Source of the DNA: Ampullaceana balthica | Lineage: Eukaryota; Mollusca; Gastropoda; Lymnaeidae | Assembly: GCA_944989445.1 (NCBI GenBank) | Contig: CALYLW010000499.1 | Location: 403,338-467,337 of the forward strand | DNA length: 64,000 nt | Reading direction: 5' to 3' | Shown: in pieces, positions 12,330-23,784 of the stretch | Numbering within the stretch: the first letter of the stretch is position 1 | Layout of the letters: the number at the start of each line of letters is the position of its first letter | Translations under genes and position numbers: made by a program | Notes under the pieces: model-generated | What the model saw: only the letters and a program-made list of their open reading frames with translations | Told to the model about the DNA's origin: nothing | Databases searched by the model: none

Positions 12330-13165
12330 TTATAAAGTTATAATTAATAATTAGTTATTTTTGCTAATTAAAGGAAATAAATATAAGTAATAGTAAGACG
12401 AATGCCTAAAAAAATTTCTTCTTTCCCTCAACAAGCCATTTGTTTTTCTAAACAAAGTTTCACTTTGCAAAAAACCAGTGATTGCGCAGATAATTATAAA
12501 AAAATAGTTAATTTTAATTTTTAATTAATTTTTAATTTTAACTTAAACTCTGTTTGAAAGCTTCAAAAAATAAAATCCAAAGAAAAAACAAAACAAAACA
12601 AGAAGACTCGCCAAAATATGTCATCATTGCATTCTCAAACTGTATCCCAACAGTTCCAGAATCTGTCCTTTCTTCTTTTACAACAAGCAGCACGCATTTG
12701 GCCTGAGTCAGTTGCCGGCTTCACAAGCCCCGCCTTCACCACCCCACCCCTCACCCTCATCTACCCCCGTCCCAACTATTTGATCTCACCTCCTATAATC
12801 TCATCGACCTATCCGTAGTGAAAGACATTGCACTAATCCCAGGGCTAACCAGAATCTGCATGGACCACACCACATTGCTGTTAGCGCACCCGATAATCCG
12901 TGCGGCTGTCGTGTGTTTTTCCTCCCTTATTTTGATCATTTATTTATTATTAACCCGAGGGTTGGTGGTGAAAAAAGACCGGGGCACGGGGGGTGCTGAA
13001 GTAGGGTAGTAGTGCCTCATCATTGTTTCACATAACGGCTACAATTGACTCAACTTTCCAAACTCTTTCCCCCAACAGTTATTGTTCGAAAGGGGGTTTA
13101 GAATTTTGTAGGGTTGTGGAGACGTGTGCTAAAAAAAACACATCAGCTCTTGTTTTTCGCGTATT
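12330..13165. other. Spacer, no gene recognised
   Basis: AT-rich to about 12600, then a pyrimidine-rich C-rich stretch (12700-12800). Frames at 12618-12818 and 12818-13009 have no domain. Confidence 0.45.
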
Positions 13166-13677
13166 GACAGCAATTGTTCAAGGACAAACATGTGTTGGAC
13201 AGCAAAGTTCAAGGACAAACATGTGTTGGACAGCAATTGTTCAATGACAAACATGTGTTCGACAGCAGATGTCAAGGACAAACATGTGTTGGACAGCAAT
13301 TGTTCAATGGACAAACATGTGTTGGAAAGCAATTGTTCAAGGACAAACATGTGTTCGACAGCAATTGTTCCAGGACAAACACGTGTTCGACAGCAAATTG
13401 TTCAAGGACAAACACGTGTTCGACAGCAATTGTTCAAGGACAAACATGTGTTGGCAGCAATTGTTCAAGTACAAACATGTGTTGGACAGCAATTGTTCAA
13501 GTACAAACATGTGTGGATCAGCAATTGTTCAAGTACAAACATGTGTTGGACAGCAATTGTTCAGTACAAACATGTGTTGGACAGCAATTGTTCAAGTACA
13601 AACATGTGTTGGACAGCAATTGTTCAAGTACAAACATGTGTTGGGCAGCAATTGTTCAAGGACAAGCATGTGTTGGA
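13166..13677. repeat. 32-bp minisatellite with two palindromes per unit
   Basis: About sixteen units built on caattgttcaaggacaaaca and tgtgttggacag. Each unit carries the palindromes CAATTG and ACATGT. The unit is 32 bp and open in all three plus frames, which explains the overlapping long frames (13174-13734, 13190-13696, 13269-13691). Early units have aggac and later units agtac, so the array is internally zoned. Confidence 0.96.
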
Positions 13678-13891
13678 GCCTACAACGATGACGTAATAAA
13701 CGGTATAGGAGCCATGATGATCACACAGCATTGATCGCGAGCCTTTAAGATATAGGAGAGATGGCAAAGTTCTGAATCAGCACAGTATAACTATTCGCTG
13801 TTAGCAATCATGACATCTGTGAAACAAAGATAACAACGGCAAAAATAAATATACCCCCCCACCCATGTTAGTCCTTATAAAGGCTCTACAC

Positions 13892-14078
13892 CAGTGCTTC
13901 TCAAAGTGTGGTCCGTGGACCGGTGCCGGTCCGTGGGCCATCCGCTGCCGGTCCGCAAGATGTTCTTAAAAAAAGGGACCGAAAAAATTGTCAGTGCAGG
14001 GAAAATAGTAGCACCGGTCCCTGGTGCAATGGAAAAAATCCTGCCGGTCCACCATACTAAAAAGTTTGAGAAGCACTG
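13892..14078. mobile_element. hAT-type miniature element, family F copy 3
   Basis: Ends cagtgcttctcaaag and gagaagcactg, with an exact 8-bp duplication CTCTACAC (13884-13891, 14079-14086). At 187 bp it is a shorter internal-deletion form of the 6780 and 9357 copies. Confidence 0.93.
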
Positions 14079-14410
14079 CTCTACACGGCATTGAGGGGAT
14101 GAGGAAACATATCGACCTTAACGGTCATCCGTCTTATCAGTACCGCCCCTCTCCCCTCGAGGAATCCTTTATTCACATCGCCCGATAACAAGCAGATTCA
14201 CAACACATTATTCCACGCATCTAAGTGGGCAGACTTTGACTTTCACCGACGATACCGATGTGGCCGCATGGCCTTTAAGCTATTAGGGTCTGTTCAAACT
14301 AACGGGACTGATTGTTTTAGGGCATCCTCCGTGACTGTGAATACGGGCCGTGACTGAACAGATGCTACTCGTGCTTATTGTACTGGACAGCAGAGGGACA
14401 GAGAGCCAGC
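14079..14410. other. Spacer, no gene
   Basis: No repeat or coding signal. Confidence 0.45.
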
Positions 14411-14433
14411 GAGAGAGAGACAGACAGAGATAT

Positions 14434-14491
<58 letters not shown>

Positions 14492-14501
14492 GAGAGAGAT
14501 G
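14411..14501. repeat. (GA)n tract
   Basis: About 90 bp of GA dinucleotide with early interruptions. Confidence 0.95.
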
Positions 14502-15112
14502 AAGAGGCATAGGTACTGCTATCGTCGGTATCATCCGTCACCGCTGGGATTTCACTTAAACGGCAAGCTGGTTTTTAGAGCACCCCGCGATATTGACATA
14601 GCACTGTTTGTTCTAATACGTCACGTAAACCATTTAACATTGGATCGGAGTGTTGAGCCGTGTAGCGAACGTATAAAGATTGATTCGATGAAAAGACGTT
14701 ATACGTGAGGGGCGAGGGGACTACATAATTATCAACAGTATTACTTATCAAAAATACATCAAAGTCCTTCAAAATAACCCCCTTCAAAGATGTACTCTCA
14801 ACAACCATTGAGGCGTTTTTTTAGCCAAGAATAATTAAGAGATGCGTTTAAAAAAAATAATAATGCGAACTGTACATTTTCATTTTCGGAGCGGGAGCAT
14901 TGGTAAATTGTTATGTCCTCGCCCACGCCATTTTGAATTGTTGCACAAAAACATTTCAAGACGGATTCAATATCATCACTATATATGATGGGCACCGGAA
15001 TGCACACCCATAGGTAACTTCAAAGCTACCCCCAACAAAAGAACTCCTGACAGGTAAAAGTCAAAATCAACTAACAAAAAATATATTACTTTTTTGTTTT
15101 TTTTAAAGAAGG
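14502..15112. other. Spacer, no gene
   Basis: Short frames only, on both strands. Confidence 0.45.
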
Positions 15113-15312
15113 GGTGCGATGGTCTAAGTGGTAGCGCACTGGACTATTGATCCGAGGCAGATCCCGAGTCGCTGGGTACTGGCAAGGCCCCTGGGGGCGC
15201 CGTGCTGGCCACACATTCCCCTGCTCGTTAGTGGTGGCTAAAAACTTGTGAACGCTACATCACTTGTCCCATAGTCCGTCATGGAGTGGAAAGAGGGTCA
15301 TTTAAAAAAAAA
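15113..15312 (+). mobile_element. tRNA-derived SINE, A-rich tail
   Basis: The head ggggtgcgatggtctaagtg continues into an A-box-like gtggtagcgcactgg and a B-box-like gcagatcccgagtcg. The body includes gtgctggccacacattcccc, and the copy ends in an A run. Probable target repeat aaagaa is too short to be sure. Confidence 0.65.
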
Positions 15313-16349
15313 GAAATTCTCAGTTACTACAAGCACTTACCTTGAAATCAACAGATATGTCTTAATTAATTGTCTAATAGGCATCTAGAGTCATTCAAGG
15401 AAAGGAAACATGTTCAAACACACACAAACCAGAATCTATTTGACTTTTGACTTTCATAAAGATTATTCTCCAATATTTCAAATAGTCACTATATCCTCAA
15501 TAATAAGAAAGTGCCTGGACAATGTTTCAAGGTCAACATTTGTATCCACGTGACCATCTCCCATCGTGCCATGCGTCAAACGTAATACGTCACACGATGA
15601 CAACAGTCGTGGACGAGGGAACTCCGCTCGTATCTTTGACCTTTCACTAATCTCACGGCTTGATTCTCTACTCTTTATTTTCAATTTCCGTTAAGTGCTG
15701 ACAACAATTTATTTCTGGGAATTGACGACGATGAATCGTTTCGGGAAAAAGGGGGGGATTCGTGGCGATGGGCTGTACCAGTGATTCTCAAGCTGATTTG
15801 TTTTCAGAGACAGGTGTCAGTACACGAGTCACAGTAGCTTTACATTGTAATTTCAGAATGAGGGAAGAAATCTAAAGTTTGTCAAAACTCAGGTTTTTTT
15901 TTAAAAAGGCTACTTCTGCTACGGAGTTGATAATACTATAATTTGTGTCTACAGGTATTTAAAACTGTCGAGGAGCATTGGCGAGGACCAGCATTTCGTA
16001 TCGGCCAGCGACATTGTACTTGATTCTATTTGTTGTTTCGCTGTCGTCCGTCAAATGAGTTGGATTGTCTTCTGTTTCTAAGTGGAGGAAATGGATGATC
16101 CGGTAGCTGCATTTGTAAAACCGAATGTTAAATGACATGCGCAGAGTGTACCCATGTAGATGTGGCTAGCGAGAGAGCTGAATGCAAGGTTAACTAGCAC
16201 CTTTCTGTAAAATACTATTATTTGTAATGGCGCGATGCTGAATGTAACCCAATAATTAAGTTCTTTGGTCTTGGACGAATAATTTTCTACTAAGAAGAAC
16301 CTCTCAGGCATTTTGACATGTAGATCTTCTGGTTGCGATAACGGGACGG
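15313..16349. other. Spacer, no gene
   Basis: A lone hAT-like end (cagtgattctcaag, 15780) has no visible partner. A 77-codon minus frame at 16078-16311 is unremarkable. Confidence 0.45.
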
Positions 16350-16725
16350 TAAGACTAAAGTAAAGTCATAGTAATACAAAGTTCATCAGCCCAGATCTCC
16401 ACATACACCTCCATTGACTAAAGTAGGACCGACTAAAGTTTGCCGAAGCTTAGATCCGAAGATATGTATCTATTGACTAACTTCAGACATACGAAAGTTT
16501 GCCATAGCTAATGTCCGAAGATCCACATCCATTGACTTAAATCGGACTGACTAAAGTTTTCCACAGCTTAGATCCGACTATCCGGGTCCATTTCTCTAAA
16601 GTGTGACCGACTAAAGTTGGCCATAGCTTAGATCAGACGATCCGCGACCATTGACTTAAGTCGGACTGACTAAAGTTCGCCATATCTTAGGTCAGACGAT
16701 CCGCGTCCATTGACTTAAGTCGGAG
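16350..16725. repeat. Degenerate 59-60-bp tandem repeat, about six units
   Basis: The unit runs attgacttaagtcggactga then ctaaagtttgccatagctta and gatccgacgatccgcgtcc. Adjacent units differ by 10-20 percent, so this is an old array. Confidence 0.9.
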
Positions 16726-17020
16726 CTCTTTCTAGATTATCGTAGATGTTCAGGCAAGTCCCGTTACTCTCGTACTTCTGTGAAAGAGGGTGCGCTCGAT
16801 GTTGAGACGGGTTAGAGTGTGTTTTTGTGTGTTTGGGGGTGGGGGTAATCGGAGTTAGATAATGGATGATACTGAATGGTGTTGTGGGGAGAAGGGGTTG
16901 AGAGAGAAGAGAGATAATTGAAGAGATGAAAACAAAATAAAGGAATTTTTAAAAATATCATAAAATGTAAAGAAAAATGTTTTAAAAGGCATGTAACAAA
17001 AGAGAAAGACACACTAGCAC

Positions 17021-17142
<122 letters not shown>

Positions 17143-17451
17143 ATAGCAAAATGGGAAAGAGGAAGAAAGAGCATAGTATTTAAATGTTAGGAAATGAAAA
17201 ACTATTCTCGTTTTAACAGATACTTTGAGATAATAACATTACGCCAGACCATGTTCCACAAAATGTGCTAATTTTGTTTTAAACATAATATCAACAATAA
17301 GAAATGAAATAAAAAAAATTACAAAGCCAGAGGAAATCAACGGGCATGGTTTTTTTGTTGTTGTTGTTGTCCCCATTTGAATACATTGAATGAATTATGA
17401 GAAATAGAAATTAGGTCGATTCAACTTTCAGCTTTTCACTTTTTGGGAGTC
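17143..17451. other. AT-rich spacer
   Basis: Nothing seen beyond a short (GTT)n at 17355. Confidence 0.5.
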
Positions 17452-17680
17452 TTGTCTTGTCATATCTATACAGACGCTCCTTCTATACAGAAGAATATTG
17501 CGTCCACAAGTGATGCAGCGTTCACAGGCCACAGCTAGTGTTAGATACCGATTTGAAGCTGATAGGACTCAGGGACACACTTGGCCCCGGGAAAAATTAT
17601 TGCCTTCACATGGATTCGAACCCTTGACTATAGGTACGCCAGCCGAGCGCACATGCCCTTCGAACACCGTGTCATTAAGT
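17452..17680 (-). mobile_element. tRNA-derived SINE E, copy 1
   Basis: On the minus strand the head has a tRNA-like A/B arrangement (B-box ggttcgaatcc at about 17609-17619). The far end carries the family mark ctccttctatacagaagaat (17475-17494). It shares order and sequence with 31506-31775. The tail mark also occurs alone at 35228-35312. Confidence 0.75.
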
Positions 17681-17764
17681 GCGTTAAGTTCCTTAAAACA
17701 ACGGAACGTAAATGAACTTAAATGAAAATAAAATTTCAAATCATAGAACTATTTCATATTAGAT

Positions 17765-18240
17765 ACAGCCCGCGGCGTAGCATAAGCCGCAGACTTGCTC
17801 ATGGGTAGTGGAAAGAAAGTGGGGAAAGAACGGACACATCACGGAGAAATCAAAACAACCCGAGAGAACGTCGGTGGGGTGGGTGAGGGGGGAGGGAAAA
17901 CACCGCCTCATTGTAGGTCTCGACATTCTCAATTCGGTTATCTACCTGCCCTAACTTGGCAACCATAAACTGTGATTGGCCGACCCTAGTGAGGGTCCTC
18001 AATGTTCGCACGGGAATAGAACGGGAAAAAACACACATTTTAAAAATTAAAAAAAAATGTTTTCGCTGGGGCTTGAACCCAGGACCTTCCGCGTGTAAGG
18101 CGGACGTTGTAACCACTACAATATGAATCTCATGTTGTTCTGTGAATGAACCACGAATTTAACGCAAGAACTGTTGTTTGTCTCGCGACATTGGTCATCG
18201 AGGGTCATTAGTCATGCTCATTTGCACATACTCGCTTTGG
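17765..18240 (+). mobile_element. Helentron-like element start carrying a tRNA-like insert
   Basis: The head cccgcggcgtagcataagcc repeats the hairpin of the 4921 copy with one stem mismatch. The interior differs and holds the tRNA-Val-like relic at 18055-18125. It ends in an AT run where the next copy begins. Confidence 0.45.
18055..18125 (-). pseudogene. tRNA-Val-like relic (anticodon-loop triplet TAC)
   Basis: On the minus strand the D-arm, anticodon arm and T-arm are readable: gtagtggttacaacg, gccttacacgcgg and a T-arm ctggg-ttcaagc-cccag with a perfect 5-bp stem. The order and loop sequences match eukaryotic tRNA-Val. The two acceptor strands do not pair well, so it is a decayed tRNA or SINE head and not a working tRNA gene. 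Confidence 0.7.
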
Positions 18241-18740
18241 TGAAATATATATATACTAGCGTGTCACCCGTAAAAAATGACGGAAGTTTTCAGCTGAAAT
18301 CTATTGATTTTGAAAAAATGTACTTTTTTTTAAGGCGCCTACGACGCCGACCTTTTTCAAAATTCCAACTAACTTGTCCTTGTTTGATAAATACAAAATA
18401 TATTAAACTTTCTGAAATGTACAAAAAATTTTTTATAACAGCTGTTGTAGGGCGTCTAAGGCGCCCCCTTTCTTTTTTTTAAATTTTATAATTAACCATC
18501 ATCAAATCCACTTTTTACATTGTTACCTTTTCCAAAATTAAAATATGAGCTAAATCAATAATGTCATATAATATTTTTTATAGCGCATCTTTAATTTGCA
18601 CACCTTTTGATGCATTGGTGCAGTAATTTGGTGCGCTGCTTTCTAAGATTAGTATAGCGTTACATCCACACACACATACATACATAGATACATACATACA
18701 TACATACATACGGGAATTATGTATATTGATTATAGATATA
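18241..18740 (+). mobile_element. Helentron-like non-autonomous element with (CATA)n end
   Basis: From tatatatatactagcgtgtc it follows the 4921 element closely (atgacggaag, gcgcctacgacgcc, gcacaccttttgatgcattg). It ends in a (CATA)n run and cgggaattatgtatattgat. The hairpin at about 18334 has lost one base pair relative to the 5139 copy. The CATA run and terminal phrase recur at 60209-60262. Confidence 0.6.
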
Positions 18741-18803
18741 TTAACTCTCAGAAACGTATCATAATTTATATTGTAGAAGGATCAACTTTTTAATAAATAA
18801 TAA

Positions 18804-19289
18804 GAAAAACCCGTAAAAAACCAAGTTTTTGACTATAAATCCTTTATGTACGAGAAGTAATTAAAAGAATGTTCATTATAATACGCAGCGCCAGACCATC
18901 CAGAAATACAAAATTGCAGTTGCGTCGTAAAACATGTTTAATATAATGCGCACCGATCAGGAATAGGTTTATAAAAAGTGTTGTTAATAAAATACGCACC
19001 TTATTGCGCGACAGAAAGGTTGTTCAATATAATACGCACCGCGACGCTCTATCTCAAAAAATAGCATGATACATAGGAATAAATAAAATAATCTAAAAAA
19101 TCAATAATTTAATTACGGTACATGCGATCGATCTGAAATTTTGATACATTGTTTTTATCATCGGTACAAAACTGCCTGCAAAATTTCAGCTCGCTATCTT
19201 GCGAGCAAGTGGGTTAAAAATCGATCAAAAGTTTTGGCGACAAGGTCGGTCGTCGGCCGCAGACACCACGAGTTAATATAAAGGATTTA
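18804..19289 (+). mobile_element. Family B element, copy 1
   Basis: It opens with cccgtaaaaaaccaagtttt (a small hairpin), then actataaatcctttat, and ends with gttaatataaaggattta. The ends aaatcctttat and ataaaggattt are inverted copies. The interior has several ataatacgcacc phrases and the core aattacggtacatgcgatcg, then ctgaaattttgatac. About 485 bp, no coding. Class unknown; the end hairpin and tandem arrangement would fit a Helitron-related element. Confidence 0.75.
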
Positions 19290-19788
19290 ATAAAAACAAC
19301 CCGTAAAAAACCAAGTTTTTGACTATAAATCCTTTACGTATGAGACGTAACTAAAAGAATGTTCATTATAACACGCAGCGCAAGACCATCCAAAATACAA
19401 AATTGCAGTTGTGTCGTAAAACGTGTTTAATATAATGCGCACCGATCAGGAATAGGTTTATAAAAAGTGTTGTCAGTAAAATACGCACCTTATTGCGCGA
19501 CAGAAAGGTTGTTCAATATAATACGCACCGCGACGCTCTATCTCAAAAAATAGCATGATACATAGGAATAAATAAAATAATCTAAAAAATCAATAATTTA
19601 ATTACGGTACATGCGATCGATCTGAAATTTTGATACATTGTTTTTATCATCGGTACAAAACTGCCTGCAAAATTTCAGCTCGCTATCTTAGGAGCAAGTG
19701 GGTTAAAAATCGATCAAAAGTTTTGGCGACAAGCAAGCAAGCAAGGTCGGTCGGCCGCAGACACCACGAGTTAATATAAAGGATTTAA
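19290..19788 (+). mobile_element. Family B element, copy 2, directly head-to-tail
   Basis: It starts at the base after copy 1 ends and repeats it at near identity, with small indels (an extra aagcaagc near 19733). It has the same co-varying ends. Confidence 0.8.
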
Positions 19789-20264
19789 AAAAAGAAAGGA
19801 TAATACGCTAAAAATTGTAAGTTTTATTTTTTTTAAAGATAAATAGTCACTGCATTAAATAATCCCCACTACTTTATCATACACATTTTCTCAGACTACA
19901 GCAAGATAAAACGACATATTCCGTTCCACTGAACTGAGAGGAGGGAGGGGGGAATCTATTGTATGGAAAGTGCGACCGTATCAGAGATAGCCGAAGTATC
20001 CAATAGTCTTTGATCATAGATAGATAGTGCCTCGGCGGAAACCCAACAATTTGGAAATAATAACAGAAGTTGTGTAGGAAATTTGATGCAATTCAAGTGT
20101 ACAAATGTTTTTTTTTAAATCAAATGGCTGATATTTTAGGCCAAACGAAGAATTTTCTCGAAAATGGGATACATCGGGGCTATTAAATATTTAACCGACA
20201 TCGGGAGAAAAAAGTCCTAGATACGCCCCTGATAAGAGCGTAGTTTGCCTTAGTTGTATCTCAC
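19789..20264. other. Spacer, no gene
   Basis: Nothing recognised. Confidence 0.5.
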
Positions 20265-20362
20265 TATTATTATTGATATTATTTATCATTATTATTATTG
20301 TTACTATTACTGTTCTTCTTCTTCTTCTTCTTATTATTATTATTAATGTTATTATCATTATT
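20265..20362. repeat. (ATT)n and (CTT)n trinucleotide tract
   Basis: Imperfect ATT repeats enclosing a run of CTT (20313-20331). Confidence 0.9.
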
Positions 20363-20566
20363 CCTTTTCGTATGTTTCTCACACATTTTGTAAATCAAAG
20401 TCATTGGCTGATAATGAATAATGTTTAAGAGTTTGAGCCAAATACTACGTAACAATTAGAATATTGCCTTGCTGATGAACGTTCCAATATAAGGGTGCAA
20501 TCACTAATATAACAATGTAGATATGACTTCTGACGTTCTCCTTCAACAGTTCAAAAACACAAGTCC

Positions 20567-21112
20567 ATGCTTTACTTGTCATTTATAGCGGTGATAGCCA
20601 ACATACTATACTTGTCATTTATAGCGGTGATAGCCAACATACTATACTTGTCATTTATAGCGGTGATAGCCAACATACTATACTTGTCATTTATAGCGGT
20701 GATAGCCAACATACTATACTTGTCATTTATAGCGGTGATAGCCAACATACTATACTTGTCATTTATAGCGGTGAGAGCCAACATACTATACTTGTAATTT
20801 ATAGCGATGAGAGCCAACATACTATACTTGTCATTTATAGCGGTGATAGCCAACATACTATACTTGTCATTTATAGCGGTGATAGCCAACATACTATACT
20901 TGTCATTTATAGCGCTGAGAGCCAACATACTATACTTGTCATTTATAGCGGTGAGAGCCAATATACTATACTTGTCATTTATAGCGGTGATAGCCAACAT
21001 ACTATACTTGTCATTTATAGCGGTGATAGCCAACATACTATACTTGTCATTTATAGCGGTGATAGCCAACATAATATACTTGTCATTTATAGCGGTGAGA
21101 GCCAACAATATT
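20567..21112. repeat. 36-bp minisatellite, about 15 units
   Basis: The unit is cttgtcatttatagcggtga plus tagccaacatactata. It is open in one frame of each strand. The plus strand gives a hydrophobic 12-residue repeat (LYLSFIAVIANI); the minus strand gives a 178-codon frame (SMLAITAINDKY). A plus-frame stop arises from one C-to-A change near 20797. Very low divergence suggests recent expansion. I read the frames as accidental. Confidence 0.95.
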
Positions 21113-21170
21113 ACAGTTTAATTCAACCAGTTAATTCCATGCTACTTCTAATTTATAGCGCTAAGAGTCA

Positions 21171-21172
<2 letters not shown>

Positions 21173-21240
<68 letters not shown>
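21173..21240. repeat. (AT)n tract
   Basis: About 66 bp of uninterrupted AT dinucleotide directly beyond the 36-bp array. Confidence 0.98.
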
Positions 21241-21242
<2 letters not shown>

Positions 21243-22325
21243 GAACAGTTTAGTTCAACCTGACAATACCAAACTACTGCCTGTTTATTTACTACCAGTT
21301 TAAAGTTAAGATAATTCCCTACCATTGCTACTTACATACCACGTCTTTAAATGAGAAAATCCGTTTTCAACGTCAAAGATCCAAATATGAAGTTTGTACA
21401 AAGAAAAGTTACACAACTCTCTCAGGAATTGAAGACGTGAGCTGCAGACGAGGGTTGCTTACTCCTTAAGAAGAAAACTTGGTTTAAAGTAGAAGCATGT
21501 CCGCCTGGAGGTAAGACAAAAAATACAGAAAATGTTAAGAAATAACGGAGGCAAGCGAAGGTGTAGCATTAGTTTAGTTTTCTTATTGAACTTGTTGCAT
21601 TAATCAGTGAGTCGTAGAAACAAATTATTTGTATTGAAAAATGTGATGCTTTTTCTTTGAAACATTAGTAAGGCTATTACTTCCTATTACATTAGTTGTA
21701 TTACATTGCTAATCAATAAAGTAGTATTCATTAATTTGATTATTTTAATTTTAATTTATTTTACCACTAAATGAATTATTTTTTAAAAATATGTTTATAT
21801 TGATTTAGTAGTTAGTATTATCTTGTATTTATATTTCTTGATAAGAGCATGATTAAAATTATTTACTCAATAAGGTATAAAACTGGTGGGGGTGGGGGGG
21901 GCGTGGCGGGAATAGTTTAACGCGAATGTCTGCTACATGAAGAATTATTTTCACAGAACTTGCCATTCACGATACCCTTAACCAGTGGCTCTGCCCCTGC
22001 ATCGGAATTTAGTGACCAAACAATGACTCACGAGATGTCGTTTAAAGAGATACAAGATTAACGCCAGCCTTAGAGAATCCCACCAGCTCAACATGACAGG
22101 CCATCTGTCATCTGTAATAAGGTCGGGGCATAACGGAGAAAGTTCTCCAATTCTCGTGCATAGGCGGAGCCCAGGCGTCGGCATTAGTAGGAATTTAATT
22201 CAAAGTCGAACTTTACTTTCAAGCTTGAAAGAAACCGTGTGGTTTTTCTTGACAAACGCCACAACGATTTCTGGTAGATTGCATTTATGTGCCTTTGTGT
22301 TGGTGTTATTGAGTGTGGATATAAA
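21241..22325. other. Spacer, no gene recognised
   Basis: AT-rich 21580-21880. A 112-codon frame at 22093-22431 crosses into the next repeat and has no domain, so I do not call it. Confidence 0.45.
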
Positions 22326-22775
22326 ATGTAGATCTGAACAAAGTGGTAAACTTTTTGAGCCCTACCAATTATCAGACTCAGATTTGTTGACTTTGTGTCA
22401 GGGCCTGGTCATGGCCGGATATGATATGTAGAGCTGAACAAAACATTAAACTTTTGAGCCCTACCAATTAGCGAACTCGGCGGCTGGATAGCGAAGTCAA
22501 TAGTGCGCTCGCCTCACAAGCTGAGGGGCGTGGATCGAGCCCACGTTAAAGCCACTATAAAAATGTTGATGAATGACTAACGCTAAGAAAGTCCTCCGCT
22601 GACCCGGAGAGGGATGGGCGCCGTCAGGTCTACCAAGCACGAGAATGTTCTAATGGAAACATTAGAACCCCCTACGACCACAAAAAAAAGAGGTTATGGG
22701 ACTAAAAAAATAAAATTATTTAAAAAATTTAGCGAACTCAGACTTCTTGACTTAGTATCAGGGCCTGCACATCGC
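22326..22775. repeat. 100-bp direct repeat interrupted by a SINE
   Basis: Units start with atgtag at 22326 and 22426 (ctgaacaaa, gagccctaccaatta, gggcctg). The second unit is split at 22478 and resumes at 22740 after the SINE. Confidence 0.85.
22479..22728 (+). mobile_element. tRNA-derived SINE with 11-bp target duplication
   Basis: The tRNA-like head (ggatagcgaagtcaatagtg, B-box-like ggatcgagccc) leads to a body and an A-rich tail. The duplication TTAGCGAACTC lies at 22468-22478 and 22729-22739, exact on both sides. The insertion splits the second 100-bp unit, which dates it after that duplication. Confidence 0.92.
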
Positions 22776-22889
22776 TGGTGATTTCAGGGCGGGGGGATCT
22801 CTACGCTCAGACAATGTTGTATGGCACTGTCCAGCAGATGGCGCGGATCGTCCAGTTAATTGAAAAGTCTTTAAACAAATTATTCTAAG

Positions 22890-23069
22890 CAATGAAGTTC
22901 GTTGGTCCGCGTGCAAATTTAAAAAAAGCTCGTGTGCAAAGTTTCACAGCATCAATTACTTTGTTGTTTTTTTTGGTGCAAAATTTTACATTTGCTGAAC
23001 GGTAATGCCAAACTGCCGCGCAGATTCGGTCAGATATATGTGCAGCCGCGCATCTTAAGGGGAACAATA
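22890..23069. mobile_element. hAT-type miniature element, degraded copy of the 62441 family
   Basis: It starts caatgaagttcgttgg, ends cttaaggggaacaata, and shares cgtgtgcaaag and gcagccgcgc with 62441-62572. Flanking octamers attctaag and atactcgg agree at 5 of 8. Confidence 0.55.
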
Positions 23070-23784
23070 ATACTCGGGCCCTTTCAGAATATGTAAGCAA
23101 CGGAATGTTTTGAAATAACCTTCTTTACCAGAGGATATTTGAAAAAATATATAATCTTTATTTAAAAGAAACCACTGATTCTTGACTCACTAATCTAACG
23201 CAGACAAACAATGTTGCTTCACTTCAGAATAAGTCGTCTCGGCCACTAGTTTTCGCCCTCATAATCCCCTCAGTAATGATCTTAACAGGTCGCCCGTGAT
23301 GAGCCGACCTGTGCTGTCCCCGCGGTCTTAAAACCACGTGAATCCCGTCAGCTGTCAAACAAATCCCATTTGCGCCGTGACCTACTTTCCACACGGCATT
23401 GTACCCATGAAATCTCTCGTAAATCTCCGAGAACTGAAAGAAATTATCTTCGGAAACTCATTACAGCGGCGGACGACTCGGAGACCTAGGCGTCCCAGGG
23501 CAACTATAGTGTTCATTTGTTGCGAACAGCCGAGATTCCACTTTGATCGCCGCAATAGACCTGCAACATACCCGGCATGGGAACTGTCTGCTAAGGTCCA
23601 ACTTAGTCCCATTAAAAAAACAGTATCTCTCCGGTTATAGGTGGCAATGTATCTCGCAGTTTGAAGTTTACAAAAAAAATATTTGATCAGCACCGGAGAA
23701 CTCATAAAACCCTTTAGAGTCAGTCAGTGCGCAATGAGAATATTAACTCAGCGGTGAATCAATTACAAAGCTGAAGGGCAACAA
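23070..23784. other. Spacer, no gene recognised
   Basis: Moderate GC. Frames of 100 and 107 codons overlap on opposite strands (23338-23640, 23382-23705) without a recognisable domain. Confidence 0.4.

Noticed and set aside
15780..15800. hAT insertion starting at cagtgattctcaag
   Set aside because: No facing end or 8-bp duplication found nearby.
18055..18125. Functional tRNA-Val gene
   Set aside because: The acceptor strands do not pair, and it lies in repeat sequence.
22093..22431. 112-codon frame with a hydrophobic stretch
   Set aside because: It runs into a 100-bp direct repeat and matches no domain I know; the base composition is like its surroundings.
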